DNA of 64,000 nt, from positions 124,001-188,000 of the forward strand of contig NZ_NADJ01000033.1 of assembly GCF_002196705.1 (NCBI RefSeq), read 5' to 3'. Position 1 is the first letter of the stretch, and the number at the start of each line of letters is the position of its first letter. Source of the stretch: Desulfosporosinus sp. FKB. GTDB taxonomy: Bacteria; Bacillota; Desulfitobacteriia; Desulfitobacteriales; Desulfitobacteriaceae. The notes beneath the pieces were generated by a model that was not told the DNA's origin, did no database searches, and worked only from the letters and a program-made list of their open reading frames with translations. The translations under genes and the position numbers were made by a program. Below are positions 18,310-27,315 of the stretch, one piece after another.

Positions 18310-19176
18310 ATGACGGCAGATCAAGTTTATCAGGATTATCTTGACCGAACAGGGCTAAAAGCAGAAGAGTTTACTCTAATGGAGTTACTCGCGGTGGCGA
18401 CTAAACGGGAAATTCCCAACGGGGCGTTTGTTTTCGTAGGAACTGGGCTCCCATTGCTTTCTGCTATGTTAGCTCAACATACAGATGCACCGGATATGAC
18501 AATGATCCTTGAGGCGGGAACAGTGGGGCCGACGATCAAACATTTGCCGATTTCAGTTGCCGATCCACGGGCCGCTTATCAAGCATCTGTATTATCAACT
18601 GTAGCTGATGCCTTTGGAACAATTGCCTGTCGTGGTTATTGTACCTTGGGGTTGCTTGGAGCCGCCGAGTGTGACATGTATGGAAACTTAAACTCTAGTG
18701 CTGTTGGTGGATATTTGCCTGCGGGAGTATCGGAAAACGGACATGGACCGTCAACTCGTTTAACAGGCAGCGGCGGAGCCAACAACATTGCTTCCTTAGC
18801 AGACAAAGTTATTGTTTCCATGGTTCACGAAAAGCGCCGAATGGTAGAAAAAGTGGAATATTTGACGTCGCCCTGTGGAATGCGTGGCCCCAAAGGGGAA
18901 AATCGCTTTGACTACGGGCTGTTTCGCGGCGGGAATTTAGTAGTAATTAGTGACTTGGGAATGCTGCGTCCAAATCAAGAGAGCGGAATCTTAGAGCTGG
19001 ATATGTATTATCCAGGTGTCAGCCCTGAATTAATTAAGGAAAATACAGGTTGGTCCCTTAACATTGAAAATGCTAAAGAAATGAAGTCTCCTACATTTGA
19101 GGAACTCCGGATTTTACGTACGTTAGTAGATCCTGATCGCTTGTTCCTTGGGCGTAAAAGTAAGCGTAAAGCCTAA
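18310..19176 (+). CDS. glutaconate CoA-transferase subunit B-like
   Basis: A 288-aa family I CoA-transferase beta subunit. The segment ILEAGTVGP is where the glutamate forming the CoA-thioester intermediate is expected in GctB-like proteins (assigned by eye). A long Gly-rich region, TGSGGANNIASLA, follows. The start is 15 bp after subunit A behind AAAGGAGGTG. Both subunits together form the enzyme. Confidence 0.87.
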   Translation: MTADQVYQDYLDRTGLKAEEFTLMELLAVATKREIPNGAFVFVGTGLPLLSAMLAQHTDAPDMTMILEAGTVGPTIKHLPISVADPRAAYQASVLSTVADAFGTIACRGYCTLGLLGAAECDMYGNLNSSAVGGYLPAGVSENGHGPSTRLTGSGGANNIASLADKVIVSMVHEKRRMVEKVEYLTSPCGMRGPKGENRFDYGLFRGGNLVVISDLGMLRPNQESGILELDMYYPGVSPELIKENTGWSLNIENAKEMKSPTFEELRILRTLVDPDRLFLGRKSKRKA

Positions 19177-19222
19177 TATTATCTGTCAATGGTGAATTTT
19201 GAGAAGGCAGGAGGAACACATT

Positions 19223-20635
19223 ATGCATCTCACAACAGTTCACATTATCTTCATTATCTTGGCAGTGGTTTTTGTCATAGGCGTAGGTGTATATTCAGGT
19301 ACCCGTGTAAAGAGTGCAGAGGATTTCGCTGGGGGAGGAAGGGCTTCAGCGCCACTTGTTGCTGGTATAATTATGGGAACTCTTGTAGGCGGATCATCAA
19401 CCGTTGGCACTGCCCAGCTTGCCTTTCAAGTTGGGGTGTCAGCATGGTGGTTTACTCTGGGTGCAGGGATAGGTTGTTTAGCGTTAGGCCTTTTTCTGGC
19501 AAAGCCTCTGAGAGAATCGGGCAAAGAAACTATTCCTCAATTTTTAGTCTCAACATATGGCCCGAATTCCGGACCAATAACTACGGTTTTTAGTTCCATA
19601 GGAATTTTTCTTAATGTTGTTGCACAAATTCTAGCAGCCAATGCCTTATTAGCTTCTATGTTTGGGCTTAATCTAATAACTGGTTCGCTAATTTCTATTA
19701 TCTTAGTTGTACTTTATGTATTTTTTGGTGGAAACGCAGGTTCAGGCATGACAGGAATTGCTAAACTTTTGCTTCTCTATTCGTCCCTAATTGTTGTAGG
19801 TGTTTTGGCCTATTCTCAAGCAGGAGGAATTGCAGGCATAACAAGTCATTTTCCGGCTTTCCCAACGTTTAGCCTATTTGGCCGCGGTTTTGAAATCGAC
19901 TTTGCTGCTGGTTTCTCCTTACTTGTTGGCGTTATCTCCACCCAAACATATTTCGGAGCATTATTTGCCGCTAAAGATGCAGCAACTGCCCGTCGTGGTG
20001 CTCTAATCTCTGCAATACTAATTCCTCCTACAGGAATTGCGGGTATACTAGTAGGTTTATATATGAAAATGAATTTCCCTAAAATGAGCGCGGCAGAGGC
20101 TTTACCGACGTTTGTCATCAATTATCTGCCTTCATGGTTTAGTGGTATCGTTTTGGGAACTCTTTTAATTGCTGTAATCGGCACTGGAGCGGGTTTGGTT
20201 CTTGGAATCAGTACGATGCTGACGAAGGATGTCTACAAGCGCTTTATTGCTCCCCAGGCGAGTGACCGGACTGTTCTGTTTGTTTCCAGAGGTCTTCTTG
20301 TAGTTGTTGCTGCCTTGAACCTAGTATTTGTGACCGGAAACTTAAAATCCCTAATCTTACAGTGGTCCTTCCTGTCAATGGGGTTGAGAGGTTGTACGGT
20401 ATGCATTCCTCTTTTAGGAGCTATTTTCTTCAAAGACAAGGTAAGCTCTAAGGCGGGTTTAATCGCCCTTGTTCTGGGCCCTGTTGCATGTTTAGCTTGG
20501 AAATTGATTTACCCTAAAGGTATCGATCCGTTATATATTGGATTATTGGCCAGCTTCGTATGTCTAGTTATTGGTTCGATGATATTTCCTGCCTCGAAAA
20601 ATAACCCCGCAGATAGGAATATTGTTTTTAAGTAA
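19223..20635 (+). CDS. sodium:solute symporter (SSS family)
   Basis: A 470-aa protein with about 12-13 hydrophobic segments and the SSS N-terminal pattern (YSGTRVKSAEDFAGGGR, then GTLVGGSSTVGTAQLAF). It imports an organic solute with Na+. As the last gene of the dicarboxylate module it probably carries the substrate and closes a Na+ cycle with the decarboxylase pump. ATG 19223 is 8 bases after AGGAGG; the frame opens earlier with TTG 19199. Confidence 0.9.
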   Translation: MHLTTVHIIFIILAVVFVIGVGVYSGTRVKSAEDFAGGGRASAPLVAGIIMGTLVGGSSTVGTAQLAFQVGVSAWWFTLGAGIGCLALGLFLAKPLRESGKETIPQFLVSTYGPNSGPITTVFSSIGIFLNVVAQILAANALLASMFGLNLITGSLISIILVVLYVFFGGNAGSGMTGIAKLLLLYSSLIVVGVLAYSQAGGIAGITSHFPAFPTFSLFGRGFEIDFAAGFSLLVGVISTQTYFGALFAAKDAATARRGALISAILIPPTGIAGILVGLYMKMNFPKMSAAEALPTFVINYLPSWFSGIVLGTLLIAVIGTGAGLVLGISTMLTKDVYKRFIAPQASDRTVLFVSRGLLVVVAALNLVFVTGNLKSLILQWSFLSMGLRGCTVCIPLLGAIFFKDKVSSKAGLIALVLGPVACLAWKLIYPKGIDPLYIGLLASFVCLVIGSMIFPASKNNPADRNIVFK

Positions 20636-20667
20636 GGGTAAAGATGGCTGTTAATACTTGTGTAAAT

Positions 20668-20693
20668 GAGGGTTTGTCTGTTAACAAACCCTC
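20668..20693 (+). terminator. terminator of the dicarboxylate operon
   Basis: 10-bp stem GAGGGTTTGT (20668-20677) and ACAAACCCTC (20684-20693) with a 6-base loop, 33 bp after the symporter stop. Confidence 0.7.
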
Positions 20694-20761
20694 AAATTCA
20701 TATAAAGGGAATTTTTGCAATCCGGTGGACGGACTATTTATTAACCTACCCTTATATTGAG

Positions 20762-20872
20762 GACAAGTACAATAAGAATGAGGTAAATATCGTTGGTTGG
20801 TATTACGCAATTGAAACAGGAGAAGTTTTTGCTTTTAACCTCTATAAGGAAGAGTTTATATTACTAAATTAA
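20762..20872 (+). pseudogene. C-terminal remnant resembling beta-carbonic anhydrase
   Basis: An open stretch ending at TAA 20872 reads NEVNIVGWYYAIETGEVFAF, like the C-terminal strand and helix of beta-class carbonic anhydrases. The catalytic Cys/His part is missing; upstream the frame runs into the terminator. No RBS or proper start. Assigned from memory of the family. Confidence 0.4.
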
Positions 20873-20917
20873 ATCTTGCTTTGAATTAAAAAGAGTGAAT
20901 AAGGTGGAGGGAGTACG

Positions 20918-21736
20918 ATGAATAAAAAAGTTAATGCGATGTATTTCAGCCCGACAGGAACAACGAAAAAAATAGTATCTAGTATCGCCCAGAAGATTTC
21001 AGACAATATTTGTAAAGATTTAGTGCTAAATACCATTGATTTTACTTTACCAGAGGGAAGATCGAAGGCTGTTTCGTTTTCGAATGAAGACATTGTTGTC
21101 ATAGGGGTTCCTGTCTATGCGGGAAGAGTTCCGAACATCCTATTAAAATACTTAAATACGATTCAAGGTAATAATGCCTTAGCAATCCCAGTTGTTGTGT
21201 ATGGAAACAGAAACTTTGACGATGCTTTAATCGAACTAAAAGATATTCTCGAGTTTAATACTTTTAAAGTGGTTGCGGGTGGGGCATTTATAGGGGAGCA
21301 CTCATTTTCAGTAATTCTTGCTAAAAATAGACCGGATGACAAGGACATGGAGATAGTCGATCAATTCGCTCATCGTATATCCACAAAAATTACAACTCAG
21401 CAAGAAATAGTTACTGTAGCAATAAAAGGAAATCAACCCTATAGACCGTATTATATGCCCAAAGACAAAAATGGCACTCCCGTGGATATCAGAAGAGTTA
21501 CTCCAAAAACAAACGATAATTGCATTGACTGTAAACTTTGTGTCAGTGTTTGTCCTATGGGCTCAATTGATGAGGAAGATACTTCTAAATTAAAAGGAAT
21601 CTGTATCAAATGCGGGGCCTGTATTAAAAAATGTCCTTCTCAAGCAAAATATTATGATGATGCAAATTATTTAAGACATAAGCAAGAACTAGAAATTGAG
21701 TATTCTTTCAGAAAAGAACCCGAATTGTTTATCTAA
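20918..21736 (+). CDS. EFR1-type flavodoxin/ferredoxin fusion protein
   Basis: 272 aa. An N-terminal flavodoxin-like domain (YFSPTGTTKK, an FMN phosphate loop, at about 9-18; VPVYAGRVP near 67-75) is followed by two ferredoxin motifs, CIDCKLCVSVCP and CIKCGACIKKCP, for two [4Fe-4S] clusters. An electron-transfer protein; partner unknown. GGTGGAGGGAG precedes ATG 20918. Transcribed towards bioB, but a 170-bp gap with a BirA operator separates them. Confidence 0.9.
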   Translation: MNKKVNAMYFSPTGTTKKIVSSIAQKISDNICKDLVLNTIDFTLPEGRSKAVSFSNEDIVVIGVPVYAGRVPNILLKYLNTIQGNNALAIPVVVYGNRNFDDALIELKDILEFNTFKVVAGGAFIGEHSFSVILAKNRPDDKDMEIVDQFAHRISTKITTQQEIVTVAIKGNQPYRPYYMPKDKNGTPVDIRRVTPKTNDNCIDCKLCVSVCPMGSIDEEDTSKLKGICIKCGACIKKCPSQAKYYDDANYLRHKQELEIEYSFRKEPELFI

Positions 21737-21850
21737 AATATTGATCAAAATATTAATTTCGAATATTAAAACAAATAATCTAATAATTGTCGAGACAATT
21801 GAACTTCTAATTATATGAAATTTCATAAGTGGAAATTTCTTTAAAAATTA

Positions 21851-21883
21851 TTGTAAACTTTTATTAGTGCTTATAGTTTACAA
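21851..21883 (+). promoter_or_regulatory. BirA operator upstream of bioB
   Basis: TTGTAAAC (21851-21858), a 17-base spacer, then GTTTACAA (21876-21883). This is the two-half-site pattern of bifunctional BirA operators (TTGTAAAC..., about N15 with flanking bases). It lies about 60 bp before bioB, consistent with biotin repression. Confidence 0.8.
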
Positions 21884-21945
21884 TTCGGGCATTTTTATTA
21901 TAATTGTTTATAAAGAAATTATTTGACGATAGGGTAGTGGATCAA

Positions 21946-22917
21946 ATGAACCATGTACAGAATCTTAAAGGAAAAGTCTTAAATGGAGAATTTTTATCAA
22001 AAGAAGAAGCATTGCTGCTTGTTAATGTTCCCTTAGAAGAACTTTGTCTGGCAGCGAATGAAATCAGACAATGTTTTTGTGGAAACAACTTTGATATTTG
22101 TACAATTATTAACGGAAAGAGCGGAAGGTGCTCTGAAGACTGTAAATATTGTGCACAATCTTCTTTCTATCATACCGCTATTAACAATTATCCATTATTA
22201 GATACGAATCAAATTCTAGGACAGGCGAAGATTAGTGAAAGGAAAGGAGTGCTTCGTTATTCTATTGTAACTTCCGGAAAAAAACTAAATGATGATGAAG
22301 TCGATAAGGCTTGTGAAAGTATCAAAGCTATACGAAAAGAAACCGGAATTGCAGTTTGTGTTTCCTTCGGGCTTTTGGATGAAGTTCAATTCAAGAAAAT
22401 TAAAGAGGCAGGTGCAACTAGAATCCATAACAATTTAGAAACATCCAGAAATTACTTTCCTAAAATTTGTTCTACCCATTCCTACGATGACAAAATCAAA
22501 ACTATTACGTCTGCACAGCGTGCGGGGTTAAATGTATGCAGCGGAGGTATTGTAGGGCTTGGAGAGACTATGGAAGACAGAATAGATATGGTTTTAACGA
22601 TTAGAGAACTAGGCATTCGCTCAATTCCAGTAAATATGCTTAATCCTATTTCAGGAACTCCTTATGAAGATAATGATAAATTATCTGACGAAGAGATGTG
22701 CCGTATCGTAGCAATATTTCGCTTTCTTGTTCCGAATGCCTCTATCCGTCTTGCGGGTGGTCGAGGGTTGTTGAAAGATAAAGGTGTGAAATGCTTTCAA
22801 TCAGGAGCTAATGCAGCGATTTCTGCGGATATGCTTACCACTGCCGGTATTTCCATTGAACAAGATATGCAACTTTTGGAGGAACTAGGATATAAGGTGG
22901 TTTTATGGAATGGGTAA
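21946..22917 (+). CDS. bioB: biotin synthase
   Basis: About 323 aa radical-SAM enzyme with CSEDCKYCAQSS (the CxxxCxxC cluster loop), HNNLETSRNYF, GGIVGLGET and the IRLAGGR motif. It inserts sulfur into dethiobiotin. It supplies the cofactor needed by the decarboxylase 6-9 kb upstream. ATG 21946 is chosen; the frame opens at TTG 21904, which would overlap the promoter. The RBS is weak. No other biotin genes are adjacent. Confidence 0.95.
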   Translation: MNHVQNLKGKVLNGEFLSKEEALLLVNVPLEELCLAANEIRQCFCGNNFDICTIINGKSGRCSEDCKYCAQSSFYHTAINNYPLLDTNQILGQAKISERKGVLRYSIVTSGKKLNDDEVDKACESIKAIRKETGIAVCVSFGLLDEVQFKKIKEAGATRIHNNLETSRNYFPKICSTHSYDDKIKTITSAQRAGLNVCSGGIVGLGETMEDRIDMVLTIRELGIRSIPVNMLNPISGTPYEDNDKLSDEEMCRIVAIFRFLVPNASIRLAGGRGLLKDKGVKCFQSGANAAISADMLTTAGISIEQDMQLLEELGYKVVLWNG

Positions 22918-23009
22918 AGGAATCTTTATTATATCCATTACACTACCGATGATTATCTCTTGGGGCAGGGGGCAAAAGTTTTAGATGGTGTGTTGATAAG
23001 TTCGAGTTC

Positions 23010-23039
23010 TTGCAAAACCCGTACTAATTAGCGTATAAT
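23010..23039 (+). promoter_or_regulatory. sigmaA-type promoter for the ACT protein
   Basis: TTGCAA (23010-23015), an 18-base spacer and TATAAT (23034-23039), 43 bp before the predicted GTG start. Confidence 0.55.
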
Positions 23040-23081
23040 AATTCTGGACATTTAGGATGATCGAGAGATAGGAGAGATTTG

Positions 23082-23528
23082 GTGGTTGGCAAGACGAACG
23101 ATTTTTTAATAGTTAGTAAAGACATTTTGCCCGAAGCCATATTGAAGACTGCAAAGGCAAAGGAACTCCTGGTAAAAGGAGATGTCTATACGATTAATGA
23201 GGCAGTTGAACGAGTAGGTTTAAGCAGAAGCGCCTACTATAAATATAAAGACGGTGTGTTTCCGTTTTATGAAGCCAGCCGCGAAAAGATCTTAACCATT
23301 TCTCTGATTTTGGAAAACAAAGCCGGAGTGCTTTCTCACGTCCTGAATTTTATTGCTTCCTTAAAAGGAAATGTCTTAACCATCAATCAGGGAATTCCCC
23401 TTCAGGGCATCGCCAATGTTTCAATTTCCTTGGAAACAGCAGGAATGGATGACATCCCTGAAAATCTCTTAAACGGACTTGGTAAAATCACCGGGGTCCG
23501 AAAAATTGAGATAATAGGTCAAACCTAG
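23082..23528 (+). CDS. ACT-domain protein, UPF0735/PheB type
   Basis: About 148 aa. The N-terminal half has a helical HTH-like segment (VERVGLSRSAYYKYKDGV), the C-terminal half an ACT domain (ISLILENKAGVLSHVLNFI). Members sit near homoserine/threonine or phenylalanine genes and are thought to be amino-acid-responsive regulators. GTG 23082 is 6 bases from AGGAGAG; TTG 23079 is possible. It stands alone here, just before the tRNA. Confidence 0.88.
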   Translation: MVGKTNDFLIVSKDILPEAILKTAKAKELLVKGDVYTINEAVERVGLSRSAYYKYKDGVFPFYEASREKILTISLILENKAGVLSHVLNFIASLKGNVLTINQGIPLQGIANVSISLETAGMDDIPENLLNGLGKITGVRKIEIIGQT

Positions 23529-23656
23529 GGGCAGAGAGCTGATTACTTGATAATTTGCTTTATTAATAGGATAAAAGAATGAAATGAGTTTAGAATGGGG
23601 TTGCATTTTTTTTCTTAGTATGTTAATCTGTATAAGTCTTCTTTTGGAGAAAGAAT

Positions 23657-23733
23657 CGGGGCGTGGCTCAGCTTGGTAGAGCGCTACCTTGGGGTGGTAG
23701 AGGTCGCACGTTCAAATCGTGTCGCTCCGACCA
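23657..23733 (+). tRNA. tRNA-Pro (GGG anticodon)
   Basis: 77 nt including encoded CCA. Acceptor stem CGGGGCG/CGCTCCG (one G-U), D-arm with GGTAG, anticodon stem CTACC/GGTAG with loop TTGGGGT (anticodon GGG), T-arm with GTTCAAATC. Its 3' 18 bases are repeated exactly at 50410-50427; it is the integration site of the following island and is left intact. Confidence 0.97.
23716..23733. repeat. island attachment repeat within tRNA-Pro
   Basis: ATCGTGTCGCTCCGACCA, the tRNA 3' end, identical to 50410-50427 in direct orientation. Confidence 0.9.
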
Positions 23734-23855
23734 GTAATATCAAGGCTTTCAGGGTCTTAGTCATTCTGAAAAGCCGTTCAAATAATGCAACGTTACTGCA
23801 ATAGAGTAATCAAAACTAATCCTCTCACTTACGAGGGGATTTTTTTTTTAGGAGG

Positions 23856-24650
23856 TTATTCATTTTTTTCAGAAGAGGGTCGCTTTATTTCTGGCATAAC
23901 ATGAACATAAGTATTTCCGGTAGTTGATATATCCGTATGTCCCAGCAGCTCGGATACCGTTTTTATATTTTCGCCTTCTTCAAGCAGCCTTGTCGCATAG
24001 GTATGTCTCAATGCGTGGAGATTAATTTCGTTTGAGATACCGGCTCTTTCTCTAACTTCGCAAAACTTTTTAGTCAAGAATCTTGGGTCTATTGGTTTTT
24101 CGCTTTTTGCACAAAAAATCAGATTGTTATCTTCGTACTTTTCCTTAGCATACTTTTTGATTTTTCGGTTTTAGGACTTTTCAGAATTAAGCCTTCCGAT
24201 TTAGTTTTGACAAGCGCTTGAACAACATGAATTGTTCTTTGGTGAAGGTCTATGTCTTTCAAGCGTAGCCCTAGCCCTAGCACTTCTCCTAATCTTAAGC
24301 CTGTTCCAATTAGTATTAAGAATGCCGCTCTTAATACCTCAGTTTCGATGGCTTCTAAGAATTGGTTCATTTCTGTCTTATTCATGGCATTGACTTGTTT
24401 CGTTTCTAACTTTGGTAAAGTAACTGCTGTTGCGGTATTCCAGCTTTCATTTTGTTATAAAGTTTTTGTATATCACTTGTACTAAGGTTTCCAAGATATA
24501 TGTCTCCTATTCGGGTACTATGTGCTTTTTTATGGACCCTTGGTAGTTCTCCCAGATGGCTGGTCTAAGCTCAATTCTTTTGTGGTTTTCCATCCAATCG
24601 GTCAACCATTCTCCGAACTTTAGCTTAGATTGAGCTTGGAGGTCTTTTAT
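23856..24650 (-). pseudogene. tyrosine recombinase (island integrase), frameshifted
   Basis: Three fragments in at least two frames, in order on the minus strand: an N-terminal core-binding piece (KFGEWLTDWMENHK, about 24650-24507), a middle piece with the first catalytic Arg region TGLRLGEVLGL (24385-24119), and a C-terminal piece with HALRHTYATRLLEEG, LLGHTDISTT and Tyr in NTYVHVMP (24077-23856). All catalytic elements are recognisable but the frame is broken. The gene ends 122 bp from the tRNA. Confidence 0.85.
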
Positions 24651-25206
24651 TAGACCACTTAATCCCTGGGAGACATCGAACTCATGATCAGGGCCAAAAC
24701 CCAATTCATTTGGTCCTGTGGCTATATTTTGGGGACTTAGATTATTTCCCCACACCATGTATGCCAAGGCTGAATTTGAAAAACAAGATAACGGACAAAC
24801 CTTAAAACTCTATGTTTATGCTCGCAAGTAGTTTTTCGCCAGGGATTTGAAGACAAATTATAACATTTATGCTTGTTATGAAAGAATTAAAAAGTTAAGT
24901 CAACAGAATTCCCAGATTAGGCAACTCTTGTTTAGTTATGTGAATGTCTTTATGAAAGTCCTTTGACAAAGTGGACTTTTATATCAAGATTTCTTGAATA
25001 CAAATTGATAGTCACTTCGATTTTATTATTCCTAAATTTGGAATAATTTTTAGTACTTGTTTCGTTATTGCAAAGGAATTCTATCTTGCTATGTAGAAAT
25101 ATAGTAAAAATTTTATATTAGATTAAGCGGAAAAAATCATCACCTTAAAAATCGAGTTATAACTTATTGTGTAGTGGAGAGTTATTTATGAAGGGAGAGT
25201 AGTTGC
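24651..25206. other. no intact gene
   Basis: An AT-rich stretch between the integrase remnant and the next gene. One 24-codon frame from ATG 24758 has no RBS. Nothing else supportable. Confidence 0.5.
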
Positions 25207-26262
25207 TTGGCAAATTCAAATACGAATCCTAACACATCTACACAATCGTCTACTGATCACTTTAGAAGGCGTGGGGTAATCGAAACTTTTTTTATTTTTT
25301 GTAACCCACTTACAGTCATTAGTGCCTTTGGGTTATTATTTGTTACTTTATATGAGCATAACTTTGATTTTTCATTATTAAATGAAATTTTAATTGATTT
25401 TTTTAAGGAATTTTTTATTGCTGTTTTTATTGTAGGTAGTGTTGCTATTTTTATGGAATTAACTCATTATGGTCGTAACCTTATAAATTCCTTAAGAAAA
25501 ATGATGACAACATACGATTTTATCAAAGATCTTGAATGGAGTAGATTAAAAGCATTAAAGAGAGAGGTTGATAAAAGGTTATATTATGGAACAAATGATC
25601 CTACTAGCTTTTTTTATGTTGTTGAAGATGAAATAAGTAATTTTCTCAATGAATGTTATTATAAAGAATATATTAATGATGTTGAGTGTATAATAAATGA
25701 TGAAAAAAAATACATGAAAAAGATTATTACTAGAGTATTTACAATTGTAAATCCAACATTTGAGAAAAAGAGTAAGACTGTTCCAGTCGGTGCTTATATG
25801 ACACCAATTAAAGATGTGGATGATAGTGAATTATATAAAATTACGAAATGCCGCGTTACCATCGGAAATCAAATTATAGATAAAAATATCAAACTATCGA
25901 TTGAAAGGTGTAATAACCTACCGACAAGTGGAGATCCGATTTACGAAGTAGATATTTCTGGTCAATTTACTATTGAAATAGAAGACAGTTGTTCTATAGA
26001 ACTAGTAGCAGAGTCTCTTGTTCCAATTACCGATATTCATTATCAGCATCGTATAACTGCACCATGTAAACGCTTTAGTAGCAATTTTATGTTAAGTAAT
26101 TCATCCCCTTATCGTGTTAATGGTTTTGGATTCGGTTTTATGGATGAAAAGAAATTGAAAATTATTCCTTACAAGAATACTAATGGGGTTAGGATTGAAT
26201 TTAATGGTTGGATACTCCCTGGTGACGGAGTTATTTTTACAATTGCCAAAGATATGGTTTAA
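25207..26262 (+). CDS. unknown two-TM protein with C-terminal beta-rich domain
   Basis: 351 aa starting TTG 25207 behind AAGGGAGAG. Two hydrophobic segments (about residues 28-50 and 66-90) are followed by a helical region and, from about residue 200, a beta-rich soluble domain. Very AT-rich, unlike the core genes. No family recognised. The 2-TM plus soluble-domain layout resembles membrane modules in some conflict systems, but no partner effector is adjacent, so no function is assigned. Confidence 0.7.
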   Translation: MANSNTNPNTSTQSSTDHFRRRGVIETFFIFCNPLTVISAFGLLFVTLYEHNFDFSLLNEILIDFFKEFFIAVFIVGSVAIFMELTHYGRNLINSLRKMMTTYDFIKDLEWSRLKALKREVDKRLYYGTNDPTSFFYVVEDEISNFLNECYYKEYINDVECIINDEKKYMKKIITRVFTIVNPTFEKKSKTVPVGAYMTPIKDVDDSELYKITKCRVTIGNQIIDKNIKLSIERCNNLPTSGDPIYEVDISGQFTIEIEDSCSIELVAESLVPITDIHYQHRITAPCKRFSSNFMLSNSSPYRVNGFGFGFMDEKKLKIIPYKNTNGVRIEFNGWILPGDGVIFTIAKDMV

Positions 26263-26373
26263 GATTAAATAAATGTGATATAATAATAGCAGTGGACAAG
26301 TTTTTCTGACTATGGACAAGCACCTTTGCCTAAAATACGAATAAGATAAATTAACCAATGGGAGGTAGTTAAT

Positions 26374-26400
26374 ATGTATAATGAGTCAAGCAGAGGTTAA
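26374..26400 (+). other. 8-codon mini-ORF with strong RBS
   Basis: GGGAGGT precedes ATG 26374; the frame encodes MYNESSRG and stops at TAA 26400. A long hairpin follows at 26419. It may be a leader-type peptide or a gene cut off by rearrangement. Confidence 0.35.
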
Positions 26401-26418
26401 TTTTTCAGGCATATATGG

Positions 26419-26458
26419 AATAGAAGAAGCACTAATGAATATTAGTGCTTCTTCTATT
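26419..26458 (+). terminator. long perfect hairpin after mini-ORF
   Basis: 18-bp perfect stem (arms 26419-26436 and 26441-26458; GAAGAAGCACTAAT) with a 4-base loop. No clear U-tract. The following stretch to 26756 holds no supported gene. Confidence 0.6.
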
Positions 26459-26756
26459 CTTATGCGATAAACATATCTGTAAACATTTAGAACCAAATAT
26501 TGTTCTGCATCATTATTGCAACGGTCTTAAAAAAACCTTCAAGGCCACATCGTTTGTTTTGAGAATAAAATTAATTGGATTAGTGCGAATTTTTCCTATA
26601 TCAACTTTCGGTGAGGGTTTTTGGTTATTGGGAAAATTGGATATTTTTTCAACCCTAAAAGGAATATGTGTCACTAACACTTAGCTGCTTACAAAGGTTT
26701 GAGGGCTGAATATTGACAGGAAAATAGAAAAGATATATTATTGATTAAACATATAA

Positions 26757-26768
26757 GTGTATATACAC
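26757..26768. promoter_or_regulatory. MarR operator candidate, copy 1
   Basis: Perfect palindrome GTGTATATACAC, 46 bp before the marR-type gene. An identical palindrome lies downstream of that gene at 27316. Confidence 0.65.
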
Positions 26769-26813
26769 CTTTACGTTTTAATTCTACTATATTTTGAAAG
26801 ACGATAGAGTTAA

Positions 26814-27254
26814 ATGAATCAAATTGTTAAATGCACGCCTAAATCTCCAAGCCCTTGTCACTGTTTGAACTTAAGGCGAGCTTCCAGGGCAGTAACTCAA
26901 TTTTATGACAAGGTGTTGGAACCAAGCGGACTTAAAATTACGCAATATTCCTTATTGCGGAGTCTCGAAAGATTTGAGTCTGTGAGTATCAGTGTATTAG
27001 CTAAGAACATGAACATTGACAGAACTACTTTGAATCGGAATATGAAACCTTTAATGAATGCCGGGTTAATAGCGGTTAACACTGGTAAAGATTCGCGCTC
27101 TAGGATGGTAACGCTCACCGAGGACGGTAAAGCTTCCTTGGCTAACGCTATGGTACTATGGGGAGAAGCGCAAACATCACTGGAGAAATTTTTTGGAAAG
27201 GCGGAATTAGATGGTTTTGAAAAATTGCTTTCAAAACTTGAAGCTTTTGTTTAG
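26814..27254 (+). CDS. MarR-family transcriptional regulator
   Basis: 146 aa with the MarR winged helix (ISVLAKNMNIDRTTLNRNMKPL, then the wing TGKDSRSRMVTLTEDGK). Three Cys in the N-terminal KCTPKSPSPCHCLN could respond to thiol stress or metal (inference). Flanked by two identical 12-bp palindromes, one before itself and one before the next gene, suggesting autoregulation and control of the Fe-S protein downstream. Confidence 0.92.
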   Translation: MNQIVKCTPKSPSPCHCLNLRRASRAVTQFYDKVLEPSGLKITQYSLLRSLERFESVSISVLAKNMNIDRTTLNRNMKPLMNAGLIAVNTGKDSRSRMVTLTEDGKASLANAMVLWGEAQTSLEKFFGKAELDGFEKLLSKLEAFV

Positions 27255-27315
27255 TAATCTGAGATAAGTGGGTTAAGCAGAAGGGTAATTAAAATGAATT
27301 CTTGTCGTTAAATAT

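Noticed and set aside
23657-23733. tRNA disrupted by the island
   Set aside because: The full cloverleaf including CCA is kept on the left side; only the distal copy is a fragment.
26445-26684. 79-codon frame after the long hairpin
   Set aside because: It starts inside the hairpin arm, has no RBS and no coding-like pattern.
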